From GCA-2718815 sp963578105 (GTDB lineage: Bacteria > Planctomycetota > Planctomycetia > Pirellulales > Pirellulaceae): 64,000 bases of DNA. Shown here one piece after another: positions 1 through 8,494 of the stretch. The notes under the pieces were generated by a model, which was not told where the DNA came from, did no database searches, and worked only from the letters and a program-made list of their open reading frames with translations. Both the position numbers and the translations under genes were made by a program. Each line of letters opens with the position of its first letter. Position 1 is the stretch's first letter. The stretch spans positions 10,508-74,507 of the forward strand of contig CAUZBP010000015.1 of NCBI GenBank assembly GCA_963578105.1, given 5' to 3'.

Positions 1-62
1 CGACTCCTGACTTGGAATCTTTCCCTTCGATCACTGAATCCATAGATTCGCTTTCACTTGCA

Positions 63-248
63 TTAAATAGGAGGTGAATTTAGCCAAATTAATATTTTTT
101 TACCGAGCCGGTCTGACATCCCTTTGGCCATAGGCGGCAAGGAGACATTGTAAAAGGTTTTGATTGATTGCTCTCGCGTTAGTTTAGCGGTCAAACTCCA
201 GTTCAACAATTCGACGGGAAGAAAGTCACCCAGTTCTTTCTTCCTCAT
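63..248 (-). CDS. possible small protein coupled to the CYTH gene
   Basis: A 61-codon frame whose ATG overlaps the stop of the upstream CYTH gene by four bases (ATGA), the arrangement expected for translational coupling. No domain, signal peptide or membrane segment is recognisable, and the protein is mildly basic. The overlap is the only argument that it is a real gene; it could equally be a chance frame. If it is not translated, the first 244 bases of the window hold nothing I recognise. Confidence 0.22.
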   Translation of the reverse strand: MRKKELGDFLPVELLNWSLTAKLTREQSIKTFYNVSLPPMAKGMSDRLGKKILIWLNSPPI

Positions 249-835
249 GCCTCTTGATTCGGGAGAGAAGGCCGATTTTGGGACTTTTTTGAATTTCCAA
301 GAAATTTCATGTCGCCGTAAGATGTTGACAATAAACTGCTTGAATGGATGTTGAATTCACGGCATAAGTCCCGAATTGCCGCCCGGCCCTCAGGTTCCCC
401 GGTTTCCGTAGATAACACGGCTTCAAATTCAATGAAATTTCCGAGTTCTGCAACTTGGTCAACGTGTATTCTCACGAAACGCTGTAAAAATATTTCTCTT
501 TGCTTTGCCACAACACCGAGGACTCCGTAAGCACCAGCCAAGAGTTGTTTGAGTTCCTCCACGTTGTGAACGGCAAAAATTTGATAATCACTACTTCGTG
601 GCAAGTGGGAATCCGCACGTTGATACCAGATCAACTGTGCATCAGATCCTTCAATTTCACGCATTTTAAGCCGACCGTGGGAACACACAAAGTAGGTGTC
701 GACCTGAAATTGAATTCCCAGGTACTCGGTTGCCACACGTTGAGCACAGTCTCGTGCTCCGGAAAGAGAATGGAGTCTGGCCTTCACTTCGATGTTTCTT
801 CGAAGTGGAGGGTTCTGTGTGGAGGACATTACCAT
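245..835 (-). CDS. CYTH domain protein (class IV adenylate cyclase / thiamine triphosphatase-like)
   Basis: A 196-residue protein with the N-terminal signature of the CYTH superfamily: an ExKxR motif (IEVKAR) at residues 15-20. Alternating charged strands follow (LKMREIEG near 55, then a block with YQRAD and KQREIFL), matching the acidic/basic lining of the triphosphate tunnel. The family hydrolyses or cyclises nucleoside or organic triphosphates in the cytoplasm using divalent metal; the substrate cannot be told from sequence. The EFEAVLS segment near residue 138 fits the metal-binding strand. The last 20 residues look like an unstructured tail. ATG at 835 or 829 are both possible starts. 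It lies 107 bp downstream of the prolyl isomerase gene on the same strand. Confidence 0.8.
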   Translation of the reverse strand: MVMSSTQNPPLRRNIEVKARLHSLSGARDCAQRVATEYLGIQFQVDTYFVCSHGRLKMREIEGSDAQLIWYQRADSHLPRSSDYQIFAVHNVEELKQLLAGAYGVLGVVAKQREIFLQRFVRIHVDQVAELGNFIEFEAVLSTETGEPEGRAAIRDLCREFNIHSSSLLSTSYGDMKFLGNSKKSQNRPSLPNQEA

Positions 836-941
836 GCGCTGATTTTATCGCCGGTGTATCCGGATGAAAGAGGAGGGGACGTCGGGCGTGAAGCCTGCTG
901 TGAGGAACATGGCCCGCTGTCCCTACGCACTGATTGAGGAT

Positions 942-2342
942 CTAGCGGCGTTTGAAGGTGGACGATTTGTCTGTTTCAGAGACGCGCTGTTGATTGTCGG
1001 CGTCATAGATCGTCCAGACTTTGGTACCGTCTCGGAGATGAACCAGATAGTCTTTGACCTGTTGGCTTCGGCGATCCGCTTTGATTTTTTCTTTAATTTT
1101 TGTCTGGGTTTCGGTGAAAGGTACACGTCCGGCATCCGAGCGTTGGATCACGCGGATGATATGATATCCATCTGCATCACGAATGATTTGGCTTAATTTT
1201 TCAATTGGAAGAGTGAAAATCGCGGTGTCGAGTTCTTTCGAACGCAAGCTGCCCTTGTTCGTCCACTCGTGCTGTCCACCTTTTTCCCAGCGAGGACCTT
1301 GGCGACTTCGGCGTGCGACGGCTTGCAGCGGTGCGCCGCGTAAGACTTCATTGCCCATGACTGCCAGTTCCTGTCTGGCCAATGCTTCGTTCTTGTAATG
1401 GCGAAACTCCGTCATCAACTGTTCCCAGAGAGTTTTAGCTGGAAACTGGTAGTCCTGGATATGGTCCCAGTAGTACTTCAGCATTTCATCGTGTGTAATT
1501 TCTTCATCATCATTGGTCTGTTGACGGATCATCTGATGGGAAACGACTTGCTCGGCGAAGTGGCGTTTCATTTTTTGTAATGAAGAACCGTAGTTTCGCA
1601 GTTTTACTTCGAGTTCTGCGACCGTTTCCACCTCGTATTTTTTGAGAGTACTTTCCAATTGTTTCTCGTTGAATTGTTGGTTGATTGTTCTCAAGACGTT
1701 GCTGTGATTTTCAGCAGGAATATTCTTAAGAAAATCGTGATAGACAAGCTTTGTGTCGATGCGTTGTTTGAGTAATTGCTTTCGAAGTTTGGGACGTTGC
1801 GCATCGAATTCTTCGTCGGACAGCTTACCTTGATATTGCTCCGACAGTTGGTTGATTTCTCCCTCTAGATCCCCTGCAAGAATCAATTGATTACCCACGA
1901 CCGCGATGACCTGAGCGGCGTCAACGAGCCTTTTCGGCGGCTGGTCCTTGGGGATCATAGCATCCGGAATCATGCTTGGTCTGGGACGGGTGACATGTTC
2001 AACAGGAGGAAAATTAACGGGGAATGCCCGGCGAGACGTTGGCGGAGCGATGCTGCCCGGCGTTGTGAGAAAGGTTTGCCCGCCCGGCTTCTGAGTAGTT
2101 GACGGTCTTTTTGATGGACCATTGGGGGTGGCAATCGCTGTGCGTGAATAGCGCGGCGGGGCCACAGGTTGCGGGTAGAAATTTTCTGGTTGAGTGGAAG
2201 GGTATTGAGGAAATACCGGGCCGCTACCTGACGTGCCAGATGGTACGGACGATGATTGAGTTGGCTGGGCCAGAACTACCGGCGCAAGACAACAGATCGC
2301 GACGAATGATTGAAAAAGGAGTTGCATGGGAATCGCTTGCAA
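942..2342 (-). CDS. SurA-like periplasmic peptidyl-prolyl isomerase (parvulin type)
   Basis: A 466-residue exported protein. Residues 1-26 form a signal peptide ending in a VLAQ-type cleavage site; the second ATG (residue 6) is an alternative start. Residues 27-130 are a low-complexity Pro/Ser/Thr linker. From about 137 a SurA-type N-terminal chaperone region begins (VIAVVGNQLIL), and residues about 295-420 form a PpiC/parvulin domain with the typical GG, the short beta turn and GYHIIRVIQR near the end. The expected role is folding of envelope proteins by cis-trans prolyl isomerisation in the periplasm. The overall order (signal, chaperone helices, one parvulin domain) resembles PrsA/SurA with a single isomerase domain rather than E. 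coli SurA with two. Confidence 0.88.
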   Translation of the reverse strand: MQAIPMQLLFQSFVAICCLAPVVLAQPTQSSSVPSGTSGSGPVFPQYPSTQPENFYPQPVAPPRYSRTAIATPNGPSKRPSTTQKPGGQTFLTTPGSIAPPTSRRAFPVNFPPVEHVTRPRPSMIPDAMIPKDQPPKRLVDAAQVIAVVGNQLILAGDLEGEINQLSEQYQGKLSDEEFDAQRPKLRKQLLKQRIDTKLVYHDFLKNIPAENHSNVLRTINQQFNEKQLESTLKKYEVETVAELEVKLRNYGSSLQKMKRHFAEQVVSHQMIRQQTNDDEEITHDEMLKYYWDHIQDYQFPAKTLWEQLMTEFRHYKNEALARQELAVMGNEVLRGAPLQAVARRSRQGPRWEKGGQHEWTNKGSLRSKELDTAIFTLPIEKLSQIIRDADGYHIIRVIQRSDAGRVPFTETQTKIKEKIKADRRSQQVKDYLVHLRDGTKVWTIYDADNQQRVSETDKSSTFKRR

Positions 2343-3011
2343 AGGATCTGACCTGGAGAAGGGGCGGGATTGTATCGACTTCCCGTAATCGCAGTCAAGT
2401 TTGGTCCTGAAGAACTCACTGGCGGTTCAACCCGTTTCGAGAGCCAATTTTCTCATAGCGCTGTGGCGAACTTTCCGGGAGGCTGTTGCTCCAATCGTGG
2501 TAGCATTGTTTGTCTTTGCTTGAAAAATCACCGATAATCCGGTTTCATCGGAAATTTTCTTGTCCAGTCTTGCCTGGGAACAGGTGTCAGGATTCAGTGG
2601 ATCATGATGCTAGCAGCGCCGTCATTTCCGGCGAATTTTTAATTGGCTGTTGCGGACAATTTTACGAGATTGTTTTCCTCGGAATATTTTTTCTTGGCAA
2701 TACTTAAAAACGGAGTGCGTCGGCAAGCCGGGATATGACGACCGTCGATCGGATTAACAGTTGTTAAACGGGAACGCGCCCTTGATGTGTTTTGTCAAGA
2801 TACCGGACCGGCACGAAAGTAAATCGGATCTCAAGGTGCTGAATCAAGCAGAGTTGATGGCACAGTTGTCAACTTCTAAAAGGCTCGCCCTCGGCGGGAC
2901 CGAGTTGACGATCAGCCCTCAGAAATCTTGGAGGATGCAAAGCAGCCGGTGAAGTGACGGGCGTACTTTGCGGTCCCTCGGGACTCGTCTCCGAGCAATT
3001 GAATTTGTCTT
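2343..3011. other. 669-bp spacer without a recognisable gene
   Basis: Only short frames with rare starts occur on both strands, and none resembles a known protein. Some A/T-rich tracts near 2640-2710 could hold promoter elements for the leftward isomerase gene, but no convincing -35/-10 pair was seen. No terminator-like hairpin with a U tract was found. Confidence 0.5.
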
Positions 3012-3995
3012 TTAAGGGACATTGTTGTCGATCAGGCCGTTTAGAATATCAACAGGCTTCGTACCCGTACATTGCCTCACAGTTTGTCGTTCGTTCCATC
3101 CGCGATGGACTTTAGCAACCAGGCGTTTAAGTGGAGTATGGATTCTGACGTAATGTTTAAGTTGAGAATGGCCAGACAATATTTTGCGGGTTTGAAGGTA
3201 GCTTCCTTCAATCAGTTGTTGAACGTCGGGCGCATAGTGTTCTGCCGGCTTTTCCAGTGTGGCCATCAGGACTCCACCGTCCCTTGATGTTTCAACGTGA
3301 AGGGCTCGTAGTCCGGCCAGAGCAGCCGTGGCGACCAGGGTTTGCCGGTTGAAATTGTAGAGATGCCCGATGTGCCATTTTTGGTGAGGTGCAGTGCCTA
3401 TGAAGTCAACATTGGGGACTTCGACAAAAAAATGACCACCTGTCTTCAAAAATCCGGCCAGCACGGACAGTGAAGAGACCGGTTCTTCCAAGTGTTCCAG
3501 GACGTGGAACAGGGTGATACAGTCAACCGCATTCTCGTATTTTGCATCCTGATAAAATCCATTGAAGATGTCGATTCCGTATTGGCTGGCGGCAAAAGTT
3601 GCGTACCCCCTGTTGGGTTCAATTCCCACAGCCTGGTAGCCCGCCTGTTGACAGATATAGACGAACTCGCCGCCTCCTGAGCCGGCGTCTAAGATGCTTC
3701 CGCCTGGCGTGACGTGATTTTTGACATGCTGGATTCTTCGAAGTGCCAGTCTGCCGGCTCTGAGAATGTGCTTGTTTTTGGGAGTAATGGTGTTCTTGTA
3801 TTTTTTTCTGTAATCTTCACGATAGAAGTGGCGAATTCCGGCAGGCGTGGGTCTTGGGTCGGAAAAGACCAATCCACTCTCCGTTGATATGACGGTTCGC
3901 AACGGGTTGTCGTGACGGTCGGTTTCTGCCACAACCACCGCAGCTTGACTGCCTGTAATACAACAAGGAACAGTCGTTGTAATTTGCTCGTCCAT
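3012..3995 (-). CDS. class I SAM-dependent methyltransferase
   Basis: A 327-residue cytoplasmic protein with a Methyltransf_23-type Rossmann fold. Motif I is ILDAGSGGGE at residues 101-110, followed by the acidic VGIEPN strand end that binds the SAM ribose, and a FHVLEHLEEP segment typical of this group. The N-terminal 60 residues (CCITGS, then GLVFSDPRP) resemble the leader of sugar or lipid methyltransferases associated with surface polysaccharides, but without a complete zinc-binding cysteine set. The substrate is unknown. It is divergent from the DNA methyltransferase gene, with 128 bp between the two starts. Confidence 0.82.
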   Translation of the reverse strand: MDEQITTTVPCCITGSQAAVVVAETDRHDNPLRTVISTESGLVFSDPRPTPAGIRHFYREDYRKKYKNTITPKNKHILRAGRLALRRIQHVKNHVTPGGSILDAGSGGGEFVYICQQAGYQAVGIEPNRGYATFAASQYGIDIFNGFYQDAKYENAVDCITLFHVLEHLEEPVSSLSVLAGFLKTGGHFFVEVPNVDFIGTAPHQKWHIGHLYNFNRQTLVATAALAGLRALHVETSRDGGVLMATLEKPAEHYAPDVQQLIEGSYLQTRKILSGHSQLKHYVRIHTPLKRLVAKVHRGWNERQTVRQCTGTKPVDILNGLIDNNVP

Positions 3996-4058
3996 CTTCT
4001 TTCCTCGTCGATTTGCATGCAGGATAATCCGTCAACGATTGCGGGACTGTCCGCGACG

Positions 4059-4088
4059 TTGACGTATTCAAGCTCGCTTGGGTAAATT
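4059..4088 (+). promoter_or_regulatory. putative sigma70-type promoter of the DNA methyltransferase gene
   Basis: TTGACG at 4059-4064 and TAAATT at 4083-4088 are separated by 18 bases, about 35 bases upstream of the methyltransferase ATG. The match to the housekeeping consensus is good at -35 and moderate at -10. A ribosome binding site (AGAGG) sits near 4114-4118. Confidence 0.4.
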
Positions 4089-4123
4089 AGATCGCTGGCG
4101 AATTGTACTTTTAAAGAGGTAAC

Positions 4124-4999
4124 ATGGACACATTAAGCCAGGTCATTTGCGGAGATTCGCGGACAGCGCTTAGGAAATTGCCCGCGTCGTGCGTCGATAC
4201 CATTGTCACCAGTCCACCCTACTATTTGCAACGCGACTACGATGACAACCGCCAAGTGGGGGAGGAAAAAAGTCCGGACGAGTATGTCGCTAGCATTGTC
4301 GACATCATGTCGGAATGTCATCGGGTATTAAAAGAATCAGGGACGATTTGGCTAAACCTGGGCGACAAATACTACAAGTCAAAACTTCTGGGAATGCCTT
4401 GGCGAGTGGCACTGGCGCTCTCTGATACGGGTTGGATTTTGCGGTCGGACATTATTTGGCATAAGCCCAACGCCATGCCCCATTCAGTCAGAACTCGCCC
4501 CACGCCCGACCACGAATACATGTTTTTGTTTAGTAAATCCTCCAAATATTACTACGATGCTGACGCCATCAGGGAACCTCACGTCACCTTTACCGAACGG
4601 AGTAAGATGGCGGGTGGACGCAACCATTTCGGAAAACGCAACGGAACTCCGGAGGTTGGTAAAAATCGCGGAAACTCCAACTTGCATGATGCTCGTTGGG
4701 ATCAGGCTTTTCATCCTGGGGGAAGAAATAAGCGAACGGTCTGGAGTGTTGCCCTGGGGAAATTCCGTGAAGCACACTTTGCAGTGTTTCCTCCCAAATT
4801 GATTGAACCCTGCATCCTAGCAGGGTCTCCTCGTGGCGGACTCGTGCTCGATCCCTTTTTTGGTGCAGGAACCGTGGGAGTAGTGGCTACTGAATTGGGA
4901 CGGCGTTACGTCGGCGTGGAGTTGAATCGTGATTATGTGAAAATGGCCAAGAGGCGATTAGCAAGTGTCCAAGTCCGTTTGTTGGAACCCCTGGCCTAG
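4124..4999 (+). CDS. solitary DNA methyltransferase (beta-class, m4C or m6A)
   Basis: A 291-residue DNA amino-methyltransferase. The catalytic motif IV SPPY is at residues 30-33 and the SAM-binding motif I (DPFFGAGT) is near residues 242-249. Catalytic-before-SAM motif order places it in the beta group. SPPY is commoner among N4-cytosine enzymes, while DPPY is usual for N6-adenine enzymes, so m4C is slightly preferred; the base and target site cannot be read from sequence. No restriction endonuclease gene lies next to it: neighbours are a small-molecule methyltransferase and mfd. It therefore looks like an orphan methylase that could act in regulation or be a remnant of a restriction-modification system. 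The ATG is preceded by AGAGG. Confidence 0.88.
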   Translation: MDTLSQVICGDSRTALRKLPASCVDTIVTSPPYYLQRDYDDNRQVGEEKSPDEYVASIVDIMSECHRVLKESGTIWLNLGDKYYKSKLLGMPWRVALALSDTGWILRSDIIWHKPNAMPHSVRTRPTPDHEYMFLFSKSSKYYYDADAIREPHVTFTERSKMAGGRNHFGKRNGTPEVGKNRGNSNLHDARWDQAFHPGGRNKRTVWSVALGKFREAHFAVFPPKLIEPCILAGSPRGGLVLDPFFGAGTVGVVATELGRRYVGVELNRDYVKMAKRRLASVQVRLLEPLA

Positions 5000-5114
5000 A
5001 ATCGTAAAATGTTTGAGGCAGGCTGAAACACGACAGCCAAAAACAAACGTTGATCAGGTATTTGTGTTGAGGGATTTGAATGTGCGGGTTGAACGTCAAG
5101 CACTGGCAGTCCCC

Positions 5115-8100
5115 TCAGACGCTGCGGGCGGCCTGCAAGGAAAATATCGATCGACATTCGGATAGAATCTCGTCCGGTGTGTTGGCTTCTGCCGACAGCG
5201 TTCGGTAGATGCTGTGCGAATCAACAATTCGCAAATTCTTCTTGGATGTTGCAACGAGTTGTTCGGCACGACGGCGGTCTGTGTAAGTATAGACGAGGTA
5301 CTTGTCTTCGTGCCGAATGGAGTCGATTTGCCAGACGGAGGCGTCGATGCGCAGGGCTTGCAATTCAAACATTCGTTGAACGGGTGGGCTCAAGGCGCCA
5401 AACCGGTCCTGCAGTTCCTCGGCCAGTTTCTCCAGTTCGACGTCGCTTGAAATTCGGGAAAACCTTCGATAGAAATCGATTTTGCTGCGCATGTCCGGCA
5501 TGTAGTCGCTGGGTAAATAAGCCTGGCCGGGCAAGTCAAGAGCCACGTCAACTTCGGCTTTGGGTGGTTTGTGCTGCAGTTTTCGGACAGATTGCTCCAA
5601 CAGATCGCAATACAACTCGTAACCAACTGCAGCGATATGTCCACTTTGCTGCGTTCCCAGAATATTTCCCGCGCCACGGATCTCAAGATCCCGCATCGCG
5701 ATTGCAAAACCGGCTCCCATATCACTGAATTCTTCTATGGCTCGCAGGCGGCGGGCCGCATTTGGGGTGACGTGTTTGGCAGCGTCGATCAAAAGATAGC
5801 AGTAGGCCCTGTGCTTGTAACGTCCTACTCGACCACGCAATTGGTGCAGGTCCGCCAATCCGTACCGGTCGGCCTCGTCGACGAAAATCGTATTGGCATT
5901 AGGGATGTCGAGACCACTTTCGACGATGGTTGTGGCCACCAATAGATCGAAGCGGTGGTCAACGAAGTCCATCATGACTTGTTCCAACTCGGCCTCCGCC
6001 ATCTGACCGTGCCCAATCTGCAGCCGCGCTTCGGGTACAATCTGTTGTAAGCGGTTGGCCAAGATGCCAATATCATTCACTCGATTGTGTACGAAGTAAA
6101 TCTGGCCACCACGATTGAGTTCTCGAATGATCGCCTGTCGAATCGTGTCATGGTGAAAGCGGGTAACACGAGTCTCAACTGCTACACGTTCTTCCGGAGG
6201 AGTTGTCAAGTTCGAGATATCGCGGACTCCCACCAGTGACATGTGCAGCGTGCGGGGGATGGGAGTGGCAGTCATGGTGAGTACATCCACCGTTGTCCGC
6301 AAAGTTTTGAGCCGTTCTTTAACTTCCACGCCGAATCGCTGTTCCTCGTCAATCACCACCAGTCCGAGATTCTGAAAAGCCACGTCCTTCGATGCCAAGC
6401 GATGTGTACCGATCACGACATCAATCTTTCCTGCGCGCAAACCCGCCAAAACTTCACGTTGTTCGGTGCCTGAGCAAAAGCGACTGAGTCGCGCAACCCG
6501 GCAGGGAAACTCGGACATGCGCTCTTGGAAAGTCCGGTAATGTTGCTCTGCAAGAATTGTAGTCGGAACCAACACGGCCACTTGATAGCCGTTGTCGATG
6601 GCGGTGAAGATCGCTCGAATTGCCAGTTCCGTTTTCCCGAACCCCACGTCGCCACAGAGCAGTCGGTCCATGGGCTGAATCTGAGCCATGTCCGTGCGGA
6701 TGTCCTGCATGGCGGTCCATTGGTCGGGTGTTTCCTCATAAGGAAAAAGGGCATCAAACTCTTGTTGCCACTGAGTGTCACAAGTGAAGGAAATACCTGG
6801 TCTGGAAGACCTCGTGGCCTGCAGTTGCAGCATTTCTGAAGCCAGGTCGATGGCTGCTAATTCGGCTGCTTGCTTTTGGCGAATCCATGTTTTGCCACCA
6901 ATGCGGGCCAAACGCGGGCGACTTTTTGTGCTTCCAATGTACTTCTGTACCAGGCCAATCTTCGACGCGGGAACGTAAATTTTTGTTCCACCTTGAAACT
7001 CAATGGCAAGATGTTCTTCGACGGCGATCTCCTTCTCGAGCAATTTGAGACCGCGATAGCGACCAATGCCGTGCGATAAGTGCACGACGAGGTCTCCTTC
7101 TCTTAAATCAAGAAAGTTGTCAATCTTCTTTCCCAAGCGGCGACTGGGCAGTCGCCGGATGTCCGTACGATGAAAGAGTTCGTTGCCACTGACCAGAACG
7201 ATTTTCTCAGAGGTCAAACGGAATCCAGATTGTAAATGTCCAACTGGAAAATGTAGTTTGCCACGACTTGCTAACTGTGTGTCTCGAAAAATCTCCCGGA
7301 GTCTTTGGACTTCACCTTCGGTTTGGCACAGTACAAATACCTCTTCGCGGTCATGGTATTGCTCCAGCTCTTCGCGAACTTTTTGGACATCACCGCTGAA
7401 GCGTTCCACTGACTCGACCGGCAGACGACATTGCGTTTTCCATGTGCCTTGGGCCAATGTCGAGGCACTAACGTTAGCGAATTGTGCAATCCGCTTGAAT
7501 GTCTCGGGCAGACTGTGCTGATCTTGCGGTCTTTCAAGTCGTTCCACGTAATGAGATCCCTCGGTCTGAATAGACTCGGGATCCAGCAGTAGAAACCAGG
7601 TGTCCGCGGGCAGGAAGGAAAAGAAGTGGTCGTGAGCAACGAAGTCGGAAGCCAACACAGTGATGTCGATTTTGTCCAGAATGTCAATGCTGCGCTGGGT
7701 CGCAACTTCAAATCGACGGAGAGAGCTGATTTCGTCGTCAAACAGTTCAATCCGGACAGGGAGAGTCCAATCCGCCGCAAAGACGTCCAGGATTCCCCCT
7801 CGGATCGAAAACTCACAGGGTAGTTCCACAGCGCTTGTGTTGTGAAAACCACTATCGACCAGCCAGGAGAGTAACTGCTCGAGGTCCAGTCGCTCCCCTT
7901 GTCGGAGCACTCGTGTATTGGCCGCCAAGTAGGACTGGGGAGGAACCGGTTGCAGCAGGCTCTGGATACTGGCCACAACTAAAGGGGCACAGTTGCCCGT
8001 CATCAGCCCTTTCAAAAGGCGCAGACGCTGGCCTTCATTTTCATCTTGCAGGAGACGATTGCCCTCGGCAGCGAGTCGAGGAGGGAAAGTAGTAATCGGC

Positions 8101-8375
8101 AGTTCTGTAAATAACGCCAGATCGTCATAGAAAGCGTCACCCGCATTAGACGATCCCGAGACGGCGACAATGGGTCCATGAAGATCGTCTCGACGTTGAC
8201 GTAGCAATTCGGCGGCAACCAGCGCGCATGAAGATCCCCAAACTCCGTCAATGCTGGCAATTCCACGTGATTCGAGGGATGCAACAACTTGAGCGAAGCC
8301 CTTGTGCGCAGCCAAACACCGGGATAGCTGGCGTAGCCGATCCGTTTCGGTAAGCGTCGCCGTCGATGAGTTCAT
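5115..8375 (-). CDS. mfd: transcription-repair coupling factor Mfd
   Basis: A 1086-residue DNA translocase that removes stalled RNA polymerase and recruits UvrA to the lesion; the length is close to other Mfd proteins. An N-terminal UvrB-like module (about residues 20-340) is followed by the CarD-like polymerase-interaction domain (DLVVHLSHGIGRYRG, about 435-500). The RecG-like motor has Walker A GDVGFGKTE, the DEEQ box in VVIDEEQRFGV and motif VI QLRGRVGR. A C-terminal TRCF domain begins near 960. The start ATG has AGGA six bases upstream. It lies 119 bp downstream of the pcrA/uvrD-type helicase on the same strand, so the two may be cotranscribed. Confidence 0.97.
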   Translation of the reverse strand: MNSSTATLTETDRLRQLSRCLAAHKGFAQVVASLESRGIASIDGVWGSSCALVAAELLRQRRDDLHGPIVAVSGSSNAGDAFYDDLALFTELPITTFPPRLAAEGNRLLQDENEGQRLRLLKGLMTGNCAPLVVASIQSLLQPVPPQSYLAANTRVLRQGERLDLEQLLSWLVDSGFHNTSAVELPCEFSIRGGILDVFAADWTLPVRIELFDDEISSLRRFEVATQRSIDILDKIDITVLASDFVAHDHFFSFLPADTWFLLLDPESIQTEGSHYVERLERPQDQHSLPETFKRIAQFANVSASTLAQGTWKTQCRLPVESVERFSGDVQKVREELEQYHDREEVFVLCQTEGEVQRLREIFRDTQLASRGKLHFPVGHLQSGFRLTSEKIVLVSGNELFHRTDIRRLPSRRLGKKIDNFLDLREGDLVVHLSHGIGRYRGLKLLEKEIAVEEHLAIEFQGGTKIYVPASKIGLVQKYIGSTKSRPRLARIGGKTWIRQKQAAELAAIDLASEMLQLQATRSSRPGISFTCDTQWQQEFDALFPYEETPDQWTAMQDIRTDMAQIQPMDRLLCGDVGFGKTELAIRAIFTAIDNGYQVAVLVPTTILAEQHYRTFQERMSEFPCRVARLSRFCSGTEQREVLAGLRAGKIDVVIGTHRLASKDVAFQNLGLVVIDEEQRFGVEVKERLKTLRTTVDVLTMTATPIPRTLHMSLVGVRDISNLTTPPEERVAVETRVTRFHHDTIRQAIIRELNRGGQIYFVHNRVNDIGILANRLQQIVPEARLQIGHGQMAEAELEQVMMDFVDHRFDLLVATTIVESGLDIPNANTIFVDEADRYGLADLHQLRGRVGRYKHRAYCYLLIDAAKHVTPNAARRLRAIEEFSDMGAGFAIAMRDLEIRGAGNILGTQQSGHIAAVGYELYCDLLEQSVRKLQHKPPKAEVDVALDLPGQAYLPSDYMPDMRSKIDFYRRFSRISSDVELEKLAEELQDRFGALSPPVQRMFELQALRIDASVWQIDSIRHEDKYLVYTYTDRRRAEQLVATSKKNLRIVDSHSIYRTLSAEANTPDEILSECRSIFSLQAARSV

Positions 8376-8494
8376 CGGATCCTATCTTGCTCCCCATTGT
8401 AATTAGAATTCCCCCTCAGGGTCAGGGCAGTGTTGATGATTTCTAATTGCTCTCGTTGCGGCAACGGCCCAATAAGCGAGACCACGGCCCGAAC

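Noticed and set aside
2510..2952. Short plus-strand frames in the spacer before the methyltransferase genes.
   Set aside because: No start signal, conserved motif or coding-like composition; likely noise.
7271..7978. 235-codon minus-strand frame overlapping mfd.
   Set aside because: It is out of phase with mfd on the same strand and rich in Ser/Pro/Trp, typical of a shadow frame; mfd is certain.
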